From Clostridia bacterium (lineage in GTDB: Bacteria > Bacillota_E > SLMV01 > PUMD01): DNA of 7,945 bases. The stretch spans positions 1 to 7,945 of the forward strand of contig SKXF01000315.1 of NCBI GenBank assembly GCA_007128555.1, written 5' to 3'. Under the pieces are notes generated by a model. That model saw only the letters and a list, made by a program, of their open reading frames with translations. It ran no database searches and was not told the origin of the DNA. How positions within the stretch are numbered: position 1 is the first letter of the stretch; the number at the start of each line of letters is the position of its first letter. The position numbers were made by a program, and so were the translations under genes. Of the stretch, positions 1 to 6,740 are shown piece by piece.

Positions 1-1
1 G

Positions 2-58
2 AAGATCGATTTGAATGTAACAGCTGGAGGCCCCACACATGATCATTGTAATCTTTGA
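2..58 (+). CDS. Possible C-terminal tail of an upstream gene (partial)
   Basis: A reading frame is open from the left edge of the window and ends at TGA 56-58, giving 18 residues (ending THDHCNL). The composition is not implausible for a protein end, but another frame is also open from the edge, to a TGA at 40-42. Eighteen residues are too few to name a family or to prove coding. It is listed only because a gene entering from the left would most naturally stop here. Confidence 0.2.
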   Translation, partial: KIDLNVTAGGPTHDHCNL

Positions 59-549
59 TGTTGACTCCCAGGTACTCTTCGATCGGCGGCTAACCTTACG
101 AGGCTGGACCCTCACTCACCTCCACATTATTTCCTAACTCCACTAATATAGAAGCCGCCCTGATTCCCTCGGAAATGGCTTCCTTAGTCAAATGCAAGCT
201 CATTTACTGTGAGCAAAACACCCCACACAGAGCTCGGATAAAGCTGGCACTAACACTATCTGTCCTTCACTTTTGTGGTGCCCTGTTTGCCAGCAGGTGC
301 GTGCAATGCTGATTCCAGTTCGTCTGGGCTCATCTGGTTTCGAACATTTTTCAGCAGTTTATGCCTGGCCGTCCTCACGGTTGTGCTGCTGCCTTTGGCA
401 GCGATACGATGAATCACGTATACAGGAGATACGTCTTGGTTGTCGAACATGGAGCAAGGAGAGTTTCGTGCGGAACCTGCAGGGACATTGCCCTTGAGGT
501 GGATGCCCCAATCCAGCCAGGCCCCACGACTACGAGAGGAAGAGATGCG
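59..549. other. Intergenic region, no convincing gene
   Basis: This stretch of about 490 nt lies upstream of the rubredoxin-like gene. Several open frames cross it on both strands, the longest on the minus strand (about 256-597), but they overlap each other and the start of the real gene, and none shows a recognisable motif. A loose inverted repeat pairs GAAGCC (151-156) with GGCTTC (177-182). The last bases hold the ribosome-binding site of the next gene (GAGAGGA at 534-540). No promoter could be assigned with confidence. Confidence 0.5.
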
Positions 550-882
550 ATGTCCTGGAAGTGCACAGTTTGCAACCTCATTTGGGACGAAGAACAACCA
601 CCGGACACCTGTCCGAAGTGCTCCTCGCCGGGCGAGAAGTACAATCGGCTCACCGAAGAGGAGCTGGCAGTGATCGAACGCTCGCGCCTGACCAACGGCC
701 TGTACATGCAGCTACTCGCCCTGATACCGGAGCTCGCGGAGATAGCGATTGAGGGCGTGGAGGATAATCTAGATCCCTGGTGCAAGGCCCTACACCAGCG
801 GATCCTTGACGATGTTGAGTTCTGGGAGAAGTCGATCCTCGCAGAGATCAATGGGCACGTCAACAAGGGAAAGTGGGGTTGA
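550..882 (+). CDS. Rubredoxin-like small protein with helical C-terminal region
   Basis: The product is 110 residues. Residues 1-30 form a rubredoxin/rubrerythrin-type metal knuckle: C5-x2-C8 in WKCTVC, an acidic stretch with PPD (residues 17-19), then C21-x2-C24 in CPKC. This spacing is typical of the short rubredoxin-like domain usually found at the C-terminus of rubrerythrins, where it binds one Fe (or Zn) through four Cys; here it is N-terminal. Residues 35-100 look alpha-helical and acidic, and I see no rubrerythrin di-iron ExxH motif, so it is not a complete rubrerythrin. No signal peptide or membrane segment is seen, so it is probably cytosolic. ATG 550 is chosen because GAGAGGA (534-540) precedes it by 9 nt and the conserved domain starts at once; the frame is open further upstream, but that part has no domain-like content. 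An electron-transfer or metal-sensing role in an anaerobe is inference. Confidence 0.8.
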   Translation: MSWKCTVCNLIWDEEQPPDTCPKCSSPGEKYNRLTEEELAVIERSRLTNGLYMQLLALIPELAEIAIEGVEDNLDPWCKALHQRILDDVEFWEKSILAEINGHVNKGKWG

Positions 883-988
883 GCAGAAAGCCCTGACGAC
901 TTTTTGATGCTGTCCCGGTGATTGATCGCCCTGCTAGACGGGACCGCTGTTTGATCCCGGCCAATACGGCAGGCTGCTTGGTAGTAGA

Positions 989-1045
989 AGAGCCCTATAC
1001 CTGGTACGGCCCGGAAGCGGTCCCCATCTCAGGTATAGGCCCTCT
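989..1045. repeat. Long inverted repeat (10-bp perfect core plus 4-bp outer arm)
   Basis: CCTATACCTG (994-1003) is the exact reverse complement of CAGGTATAGG (1030-1039). An outer arm AGAG (989-992) pairs with CTCT (1042-1045) across a small internal loop. The loop between the arms is 26 nt. A weakly AT-rich run but no proper T-tract follows, so this is not a textbook terminator. It could be an RNA structure or a protein-binding dyad. Confidence 0.55.
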
Positions 1046-1148
1046 ATTTATGTGTTTGGGTGCAATGGAAGAGAGTTCGCACTCGATACCACACACTTCC
1101 GAACCTGGGAGTTGCGAAATGGCGCATACACCTGACAGCCATCAGTCG

Positions 1149-1180
1149 GCGAGGCTCCTGGTTCATGGCAGGAGCCCCGC
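1149..1180. repeat. Strong GC-rich hairpin, terminator-like without a T-tract
   Basis: GGCTCCTG (1153-1160) pairs perfectly with CAGGAGCC (1169-1176) around an 8-nt loop. After a single A/C mismatch the stem continues with GCG (1149-1151) and CGC (1178-1180), so 11 of 12 positions pair. The bases after it (TTAATCC) are not a T-run on either strand. Stem stability suggests a terminator or a structured RNA element; the identity is not settled. Confidence 0.5.
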
Positions 1181-1487
1181 TTAATCCTATCCTGGACCAT
1201 TGCCCTTGTATCAAGCGATCCCATCTCGTGAAGATTGGAGAAAGACATGCTTCTATGCACAGGCTATGGACCCTGCAGATGACAGGCGAGAACTGCATAC
1301 CTGCCCGTTTCAATGGTGGGGAGTCGAGACGTGATGCCATCCCTTCTAGCCCGGAGGGCGTTGCGTGGAATGGCTCTGAGCACTGCCACGACGGAATCAC
1401 GTTCAAGGGCAGGATTGCGAGTGGAACTCGTGGAATATCTGAATGCGTCGGCGATCGAAGCACCTGTAGACCAGGAGGGTGGATATC

Positions 1488-2330
1488 ATGGGAAACCCGT
1501 ATGTCGATGATGCCGGACGTACCCTTGTGGCTGTCACCCGTTGTCGCGAGTCACTGAAGGATGATCTCGCCAGGCTTCTGGCCGATCTTGGAGACTTAGA
1601 GGCATTGATGAACCCTGGAGATCGAATTCTCATCAAACCGAACATAAACAGCCATCATGATGCTCCCGCCGCGGTTGATCCCGAGTTTCTGACCAGTTTT
1701 GTCGATCTGCTTCGGGAACGAGGATACAGGGATCTCGCGGTCGCCGAGGCTTCAGGTCGGGGCTGGGCTCCCACTTCGGAAGTGCTTCGGAAGAAGGGAC
1801 TGCGTCCGCTGCTTGAAGAGAGGGACGTTCCTCTCTTTAATCTTGATGAGATGGATTGGGTTCGAGTGGAAACCGGTGGATCTTACCTGCCCACTGTTCA
1901 TATTCCGGCTATCTTGGAAGATTATGACCGAGTTGTGTTCATGCCCAACATGAAGACCCATGGCAATACAGGGTTCACCCTGTCTATTAAATTGGCCATG
2001 GGATTCACGCCTCAGGAGGATCGTGCGCTTTTCCATGACACATCGGTGGCTGGTGCCATCGCCGATCTGGCCCGAGTCGTGCGCCCGGACCTGGTGATCG
2101 TCGACGGCAGGACGGCATTTATCGATGGGGGACCTGACTTCGGAACCCGTGTTGAGCCGGGGGTACTTCTGGCTTCGGGTGACCCCGTCGCCTGTGACAT
2201 TGAGGCGGTGCGAATCCTGCTTCAGCATGGAGCAGGCCCGCACATTGGGACCGGTGATCCCCTCAAGACGGAGACCATTCAACAGATGGGTTCGACTGTG
2301 CCCGGGAGGATCACGGTGCGGTGGAGCTGA
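1488..2330 (+). CDS. DUF362 domain-containing protein, first of two
   Basis: The product is 280 residues, soluble, with no signal peptide. DUF362 (PF04015) hallmarks in order: LIKPNIN at 48-54, the conserved AEASG at 86-90, MKTH at 155-158, FTLSIKLAMG at 163-172, an LFH at 181-183, PDLVIVDG at 200-207, then FIDGGP and GT at 211-220, and ASGDPVACD at 229-237. The family's biochemical function is not well established; some members carry Fe-S domains or sit near redox enzymes. This one has no ferredoxin motif. ATG 1488 is preferred because GGAGGG (1474-1479) lies 8 nt upstream; the in-frame GTG at 1479 overlaps that site. After ETIQQ (262-266) the end is several residues shorter than in the downstream paralogue, but VPGRITV still aligns with its SPGEIQI, so the stop at 2330 looks natural. 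Confidence 0.85.
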   Translation: MGNPYVDDAGRTLVAVTRCRESLKDDLARLLADLGDLEALMNPGDRILIKPNINSHHDAPAAVDPEFLTSFVDLLRERGYRDLAVAEASGRGWAPTSEVLRKKGLRPLLEERDVPLFNLDEMDWVRVETGGSYLPTVHIPAILEDYDRVVFMPNMKTHGNTGFTLSIKLAMGFTPQEDRALFHDTSVAGAIADLARVVRPDLVIVDGRTAFIDGGPDFGTRVEPGVLLASGDPVACDIEAVRILLQHGAGPHIGTGDPLKTETIQQMGSTVPGRITVRWS

Positions 2331-2638
2331 GATCAAGCGCGCCAGGGAATGCATCCGGGGCCTGGCGGTGAGTTTTCAACCGGACAGAGCTTGTCGATCA
2401 CGGCGTCGGCTCTTGTGCGGTGTTGTCGCCGGTGATGGCCTTCATGCATACATCCACGTGGGCGAGGCGGGGACCCTAGTACTGCCTCATCGCGATGCAA
2501 TCCCCAGGGATTGGTACGGGAAACGGATGATTGGACATAGCGAATGTGAGGGCGCTAGACTTGGATGAGGCGCTCGGGTTGGGCTGAGAGGAAAGCCGCG
2601 CCTGGTGCGCCGTTCATCGATGGAAGGGTGTGTTCCGT
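2331..2638. other. Spacer between the two DUF362 genes
   Basis: This 308-nt stretch holds no recognisable gene. A frame that starts inside the first DUF362 gene stays open to 2568 but has no family motif and is probably a shadow. A hairpin close to the upstream stop is listed separately. At the far end GGAAGGG (2622-2628) serves as ribosome-binding site for the next gene. Confidence 0.5.
2340..2377 (+). terminator. Weak candidate terminator after the first DUF362 gene
   Basis: CGCCAGG (2340-2346) pairs perfectly with CCTGGCG (2361-2367) around a 14-nt loop, 9 nt after the stop codon, and is followed by a short T4 run at 2374-2377. The loop is large and the T-run is short and offset by six bases, so this is only a weak candidate for an intrinsic terminator. 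Confidence 0.3.
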
Positions 2639-3547
2639 GTGTCAAAAGCCCAGGGCCCAACGACAGTGGCGCTGGTGAAAGCCGCAAATCGGCGTGATGG
2701 TGTTCGGAGAAGCATCGAGATCTTGGGAGTTAATCCTGTAAAAGATAAAGAAGTCGTCTTGAAGCCAAATTTCAACACGTCGGATCCGTATCCGGCCTCC
2801 TCTCACATCGACACCCTGACAGAACTCATTGTCTATCTTCGAGAGATGGGAGCGAGGGACGTCATTATAGGAGAGAGAAGTGGCCCACCGGTGACCGCCG
2901 AGGTCATGAAGGAGCTAGGTGTTTTCGACATGGCGGCCAGGTTGGGCGTGGAGGTCGTGGACTTTGACGAACTGCCACCAGAAGAACTGGTGAGGGTGGA
3001 TGCTCCAGGTAGTCATTGGGAAGATGGCTTTCTAGTACCCCGCATGCTCAAAGAGGCTGAATGCGTGGTGGCCACGCCCTGCCTGAAGACACATAGGCCC
3101 AGCCGCAGCTTTACCCTTGCATTGAAGCTTGCCGTGGGCATTGTTCCTAAGAAAGGCACCACGTTCATGAAGGAGCTGCACAGCTCCCCCCACATACGCA
3201 AAATGATCAGTGAACTCAACATGGGTTACGCGCCCGATTTGATCGTGCTTGATGCAATGGAGTGTTTTGTCGATGGCGGCCCGAGTACGGGAACGAAGAG
3301 ACGTACGGATCTCTTCCTGGCGAGCACGGATCGCATTGCCATCGATGCGGTTGGTCTTGCTATCTTGAAGCTACTGGGATCCACCCCTGAGATCATGAAC
3401 AGCAAGATTTTCGACCAGGAGCAGATCATGAGGGCGGTTGAGCTGGGTATTGGTATCCGTTCTCCAGGGGAAATACAGATTATGGCCGATGATCCTGAGA
3501 GCATCGCTTATGCCCAGAACATACGTGGCGTTCTTGACGAGGGTTAA
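2639..3547 (+). CDS. DUF362 domain-containing protein, second of two
   Basis: The product is 302 residues. It shares the framework of the upstream paralogue: LKPNFN at 41-46, GERSG at 78-82, CLKTH at 148-152, FTLALKLAVG at 158-167, ELH at 179-181, PDLIVLDA at 199-206, FVDGGP and GT at 210-219, LAS-D--A-DAVG around 227-239, and a C-terminal ELGIGIRSPGEIQI at 268-281. No ferredoxin-type CxxCxxC motif, signal peptide or membrane segment is visible, so it is probably cytosolic. The frame also has a GTG at 2630, but GTG 2639 is preferred because the purine-rich GGAAGGG (2622-2628) is 10 nt upstream of it and nearly touches 2630. The two proteins are clearly homologous but strongly diverged, so this is an old duplication or independent recruitment, not a recent repeat. 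Function is unknown; a redox or Fe-S-related role is inference from family context. Confidence 0.85.
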   Translation: MSKAQGPTTVALVKAANRRDGVRRSIEILGVNPVKDKEVVLKPNFNTSDPYPASSHIDTLTELIVYLREMGARDVIIGERSGPPVTAEVMKELGVFDMAARLGVEVVDFDELPPEELVRVDAPGSHWEDGFLVPRMLKEAECVVATPCLKTHRPSRSFTLALKLAVGIVPKKGTTFMKELHSSPHIRKMISELNMGYAPDLIVLDAMECFVDGGPSTGTKRRTDLFLASTDRIAIDAVGLAILKLLGSTPEIMNSKIFDQEQIMRAVELGIGIRSPGEIQIMADDPESIAYAQNIRGVLDEG

Positions 3548-3633
3548 GTGCTCCGGGCAGAGCCCTGGGAGTGGTGGAGTGGGTCATTCGTTCGGATAGG
3601 CACTCAAGGCTGGCTGGTCTTCACACCCAATGA

Positions 3634-3822
3634 CGATTCAGTCAACTTCATCGCACCCTGGGCTGCGCAGGCCTCGGGCGGCTCCAGTCCGAGGGCGTGC
3701 TCCGCCGGCTGGAGGAGATGCGCAGGGAGCAAAGGGCTGGCCAACCCGTTGCTTCTGAAGAGGCCGCTAACTCATATCATATCCCCCTGATCGGTTCAGG
3801 AGAGTTGTTTGGCTTTCTGTGA
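3634..3822 (+). pseudogene. Possible gene remnant, unidentified
   Basis: A frame bounded by TGA at 3631-3633 and TGA at 3820-3822 reads 62 codons with a protein-like composition, including an amphipathic, charged stretch (LRRLEEMRREQRAG) and an ending IPLIGSGELFGFL. It has no good start codon or ribosome-binding site; the first ATG (in EEM) would give only a 36-residue product. The neighbouring frame from GTG 3548 is open across the same stretch to 3790, so a frameshifted remnant is possible. I do not recognise the family. Chance ORF is the main alternative. Confidence 0.25.
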
Positions 3823-3892
3823 GTCAACGGCCTCCTGGGCATGATCTAGCGGTTGTCATCGTGCTGTTGTCTCAAAGCCCTCCCACCCTGCA

Positions 3893-3918
3893 TGAATCCG
3901 CTCCCTCTAGCGGATTCA
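3893..3918. repeat. Perfect 10-bp hairpin in the gap before the operon
   Basis: TGAATCCGCT (3893-3902) and AGCGGATTCA (3909-3918) are exact reverse complements around a 6-nt loop (CCCTCT). The structure would be stable in RNA. Neither strand has a T-tract beside it, so it is not a classical intrinsic terminator. It could be a terminator of another type, a processing site or an operator. Confidence 0.5.
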
Positions 3919-4311
3919 GATCGATGATTACAGCGCCCATATGCCCCGTGGTCGTCTCGACGAACGTGAAACATACTTGCTATACTCAGCATTGTGGGGT
4001 CCGGGCACTCGTCCTGGACAGCGTCAGAAGGTGATTCTACCCGTGAATCCGGACCCTCGAGGGCACAAGGTGTTGATGAATGAAGTGACCGTCTTATCTC
4101 TGGCGTCGTCTGGTATCGTGAGAGCGTGGCGTTGACTCGTTTCTTTGCTCGTTCTGCAGGAACTGGGATTTGATTCGCGGCAAATACGGTGGCCTGAGAA
4201 ATCCCCCTGAACGGGGACACCAGCGCATAGCTTTATGTTACTATTATTGAGGACATAAGAAATCTCAAACGCTCGAGATGTAGCATGATAAACGCTCAAT
4301 AACCCACATAC

Positions 4312-4335
4312 CAATGCTAGGTACCTGTAGCATTG
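4312..4335. promoter_or_regulatory. 8-bp dyad upstream of the formate dehydrogenase operon
   Basis: CAATGCTA (4312-4319) is the exact reverse complement of TAGCATTG (4328-4335), separated by GGTACCTG, which itself contains the palindrome GGTACC. The centre lies about 65 nt upstream of the start codon at 4389, a common place for an operator or leader hairpin. Similar TGTAGCAT words occur at the right arm here and again near 4279, and AAACGCTC occurs twice just upstream. The binding protein, if any, is unknown. Confidence 0.4.
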
Positions 4336-4388
4336 TCTCAGCTAATTGTGTGTGAAGGTAAAGACCATGAATGGAGGGATGATGAGGT

Positions 4389-4841
4389 ATGGAAGAACGC
4401 ATCAGGGCAGTACTATCGTCTTTTGAAGGCAACCGAGATGATCTAATCCCCATGCTGCAGGCCGTCCAACATGAGCTGGGCTATCTTTCAGACGTAGCCA
4501 TGACAGAGATCGCGACCTATATAGGGATGCCTGAGAGCAAAGTCTATGGTGTCGCCACGTTCTACTCCCAATTCCATTTCGAGCCCAGGGGTGAGCACGA
4601 GGTCAAGGTCTGCCTTGGCACAGCCTGCCATGTCAGGGGTGCCCTTCAGATCGTTGATTCCATGGAGCGAGAACTGGGTGTCAAATGTGGAGGAACCACC
4701 TGTGACCAGAAGCACAGCTTGGATCGAGTCAACTGCGTTGGAGCCTGTGCCATTGCTCCCGTCGTGATGATTGACGACAAGGTTTACGGGAGGATGGAGG
4801 CCAAGAGGATAAAGGAGGTCCTGGAGAAAAGTGCGACATAA
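4389..4841 (+). CDS. nuoE: NuoE-like [2Fe-2S] subunit of NAD(P)-linked formate dehydrogenase
   Basis: The product is 150 residues, the normal size for NuoE/HndA/FDH gamma-type subunits. An N-terminal helical part (about 1-65, with PMLQAVQHELGYL and VYGVATFYSQF) precedes a thioredoxin-like [2Fe-2S] domain. All four cluster ligands are present: C75 and C80 in CLGTACHVRG, and C116 and C120 in CVGACAIAP. In complex I and soluble FDH or hydrogenase complexes this subunit docks on the NuoF-like flavoprotein and carries a [2Fe-2S] cluster next to FMN. ATG 4389 is supported by GGAGGG (4373-4378), 10 nt upstream, and by the start of family homology. It is the first gene of a compact operon and overlaps the next gene by 11 bp. 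No other complex I subunit genes or membrane subunits follow, and the third gene is a formate dehydrogenase, so it belongs to a soluble FDH and not to a respiratory NADH dehydrogenase. Confidence 0.93.
   Translation: MEERIRAVLSSFEGNRDDLIPMLQAVQHELGYLSDVAMTEIATYIGMPESKVYGVATFYSQFHFEPRGEHEVKVCLGTACHVRGALQIVDSMERELGVKCGGTTCDQKHSLDRVNCVGACAIAPVVMIDDKVYGRMEAKRIKEVLEKSAT
4812..4819 (+). promoter_or_regulatory. Strong ribosome-binding site that sets a GTG start
   Basis: AAGGAGGT is a near-perfect Shine-Dalgarno sequence inside the end of the nuoE-like gene, 11 nt before GTG 4831. It supports GTG as the start of the flavoprotein gene and the 11-bp gene overlap, which implies translational coupling. 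Confidence 0.75.
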
Positions 4842-6726
4842 ATTCGAAGAGATAGCAGCAGAATCCAAAAACTCCTACGACCAGGCCCACGACAGCGATC
4901 TGCCCCAGATCCTGGTTGGTTCTGCAACGTGTGGGCGTGCCACGGGATCAATGGACATCTTTGAAGCTATCGAGAACTACGTGCAGGATAACGATATCCC
5001 GGCGGTTGTTAAGCAGGTTGGCTGTATTGGATTGTGTTTTGCGGAAGTACTCGTGGACATCATCAAGCCAGGCCAGCCGAGGATCTGTTACACTGAGATG
5101 ACTCCGGAGAAGGCTGAGGAGCTTATTGACAGCTATCTACTGCAGAATGATCCAAGACCTGATATGGCCCTGGGTTTCTTCGGTGAAGAGGGTCCGGAGG
5201 GGATACCCCAGATCTCAGAGGGGCCTGTCTTTAGAAACCAGGAGCGGGTGGTTTTGAGAAACTGTGGCAATATTGACCCAGACAGCATTGACGAGTACAT
5301 CGTCAATGATGGCTACAGAGGGCTCCTGCGGTGCCTGGAGAGTACCCAGGCAGAGGTCATCGAAGAGGTCTCCAGGTCTGGTTTGAGAGGCCGGGGAGGA
5401 GCAGGTTTCCCAGCCGGACGAAAATGGGACTCCTGTCGTCGGGTTCAGGCGGATCAGAAATACGTGATATGCAATGCAGATGAAGGCGATCCGGGAGCCT
5501 TCATGGATCGTTCCTTGCTGGAGGGCGACCCCCATTCCGTCATTGAAGGGATGATCATAGCCGGTTATGCCGTTGGAGCTTCCAAGGGCTATTTTTATGT
5601 CAGGGCCGAGTACCCCCTGGCCATTGTTCGTCTGAAGAATGCCATTGCCCAGGCCAAGGAGAAGAACTTGCTGGGAGAGAACATCCTGGGAAGTGACTTC
5701 AGCTTTGACCTGGAGATTTTCCAGGGAGCTGGAGCCTTTGTCTGTGGAGAATCTACAGCGATTGTCATGTCCATCGAAGGAAACAGGGGCATGCCTCAGC
5801 CTCTTCCGAGGCCCAGAACCACGGAAGAAGGTCTGTGGGGAAAACCCACGGTGTTGAACAATGTAAAGACCTTTGGCGTTGTTCCACAGATCCTCAATCG
5901 GGGTGCTGACTGGTTTGCCAGTATCGGCACAGAGGACAGTACTGGGACAGCGGTGTTTGCCCTTACCGGAAAAATCGAACGCAGCGGACTCATAGAAGTA
6001 CCCATGGGTATAGAATTGGGTAAGATCATCCGGGAAATAGGGGGTGGAATCCCTGACAACCGGAAGTTCAAAGCCGTGCAGACAGGGGGACCCTCTGGCG
6101 GTTGTCTACCCGAGGAGATGCTCGACCTTCCCGTGGATTTTGACACCCTGGCAGAGGCCGGATCGATGATGGGCTCTGGGGGTATGGTCGTCCTGGATGA
6201 GACCACCTGCATGGTGGATGTGGCCAGGTATTTCCTTGACTTCACCTTTGAGGAATCATGCGGCCAGTGTGTCCCCTGCCGCCTGGGAACGCACCAGATG
6301 CTCGTTATACTCAACGACATATGTGAGGGTAGGGGCAGAGAGGGTGACATCGAGCTTCTCCTGGAACTGGGAGACTCTATTGTGAAGACCTCGATCTGCG
6401 GGCTTGGTAACTCGGCTCCCAACCCGGTCTTGAGTACCATCAAGTACTTCAGGGATGAATACGAGGCCCATATCAGGGATAAACGCTGTCCTGCCCTGGT
6501 ATGCAAGAACCTTATTCGTTACAGGATCGATGCTGACAAGTGCAGTGGCTGTGGCCTCTGCAAGAGGTCCTGTCCAGTGGATGCCATCACAGGGGAGAGA
6601 CGAGAACCCCATACCATTGATCCCGAGATATGTACGAAGTGCGGTATCTGTTATGACGGATGCCCGGATCGCTTTATGGCCATAGAGCGTGTGACGGGCA
6701 AGGAGCATCTGTCCACTGTTAGCTGA
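4831..6726 (+). CDS. nuoF: NuoF-like FMN/NAD(P)-binding subunit with thioredoxin-like N-terminus and 2[4Fe-4S] tail
   Basis: The product is 631 residues, far longer than plain NuoF (about 430-450) and like the HndC/HydB-type flavoproteins of soluble hydrogenases and FDHs. Domains in order: a thioredoxin-like [2Fe-2S] domain at about 25-105 (C34, C65, C69; C86 nearby); the NuoF core at about 130-525 with the FMN glycine-rich loop GLRGRGGAGFPAG (184-196), the NAD-site ADEGDPGAF (216-224) and CGESTA (305-310); the SLBB-like segment; the N3-type [4Fe-4S] site C477-x2-C480-x2-C483 plus C523; and a C-terminal bacterial ferredoxin domain, C571/C574/C577/C581 and C601/C604/C607/C611, each followed by the expected Pro or local variant. 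It should exchange electrons between NAD(P)H, FMN and the Fe-S chain of the catalytic subunit; the tail could contact ferredoxin. In the N-terminal domain the place of a second Cys (CGRATGS) is taken by Gly/Ser, a pattern I recall in HndC-like homologues. GTG 4831 is supported by AAGGAGGT. The gene ends 14 nt before the next start. Confidence 0.93.
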   Translation: MRHKFEEIAAESKNSYDQAHDSDLPQILVGSATCGRATGSMDIFEAIENYVQDNDIPAVVKQVGCIGLCFAEVLVDIIKPGQPRICYTEMTPEKAEELIDSYLLQNDPRPDMALGFFGEEGPEGIPQISEGPVFRNQERVVLRNCGNIDPDSIDEYIVNDGYRGLLRCLESTQAEVIEEVSRSGLRGRGGAGFPAGRKWDSCRRVQADQKYVICNADEGDPGAFMDRSLLEGDPHSVIEGMIIAGYAVGASKGYFYVRAEYPLAIVRLKNAIAQAKEKNLLGENILGSDFSFDLEIFQGAGAFVCGESTAIVMSIEGNRGMPQPLPRPRTTEEGLWGKPTVLNNVKTFGVVPQILNRGADWFASIGTEDSTGTAVFALTGKIERSGLIEVPMGIELGKIIREIGGGIPDNRKFKAVQTGGPSGGCLPEEMLDLPVDFDTLAEAGSMMGSGGMVVLDETTCMVDVARYFLDFTFEESCGQCVPCRLGTHQMLVILNDICEGRGREGDIELLLELGDSIVKTSICGLGNSAPNPVLSTIKYFRDEYEAHIRDKRCPALVCKNLIRYRIDADKCSGCGLCKRSCPVDAITGERREPHTIDPEICTKCGICYDGCPDRFMAIERVTGKEHLSTVS

Positions 6727-6740
6727 AAGGATGGTTGTGG

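Larger units (their letters stand above)
883..1487. other. 605-nt gap with strong hairpins, no recognised gene
   Basis: No open frame here has a recognisable motif. Overlapping frames on both strands (about 1044-1463 minus; 1060-1557 and 1313-1510 plus) look like chance ORFs, and two of them run into the start of the next gene. A frame at 1185-1325, closed by TGA 1323-1325, has a protein-like composition (ending CPFQWWGVET) but no good start or ribosome-binding site. The region holds two long inverted repeats, listed separately, and ends with the GGAGGG ribosome-binding site of the first DUF362 gene. It may be an untranslated leader, a structured RNA or decayed coding sequence. Confidence 0.45.
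3548..4388. other. 841-nt gap upstream of the formate dehydrogenase operon
   Basis: No complete gene is recognised. Just after the upstream stop, CTCCGGGC (3551-3558) can fold back on GCCC...GGAG (3562-3571) with a 2-nt bulge, but no T-run follows. The first 270 nt contain a coding-like frame (listed as a possible gene fragment). The remainder is lower in G+C toward 4388 and contains a 10-bp hairpin (3893-3918), a short TCCCC/GGGGA hairpin near 4202-4216 and an 8-bp dyad (4312-4335). The promoter of the operon should lie here, but no site matches a consensus well enough to call; a TATACT at 3981-3986 has only a poor -35 partner. Confidence 0.5.

Noticed and set aside
256..597. A 113-codon minus-strand frame upstream of and overlapping the rubredoxin-like gene.
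   Set aside because: No motif or family could be recognised, it overlaps the start of a well-supported gene, and several other frames are open in the same region.
1044..1557. Overlapping open frames on both strands in the gap before the first DUF362 gene.
   Set aside because: They contradict each other, lack motifs, and the plus-strand ones run into the DUF362 start; chance open frames or old remnants are more likely.
2285..2568. A frameshift at the end of the first DUF362 gene, joining it to the open frame that continues to 2568.
   Set aside because: The existing frame still aligns with the paralogue at VPGRITV versus SPGEIQI right before the stop, and the continuing frame has no family motif.
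4389..6726. The NuoE/NuoF pair as part of respiratory complex I.
   Set aside because: The gene order ends in a formate dehydrogenase catalytic subunit, the NuoF-like protein has the extra N- and C-terminal domains of soluble complexes, and no membrane subunit is present.
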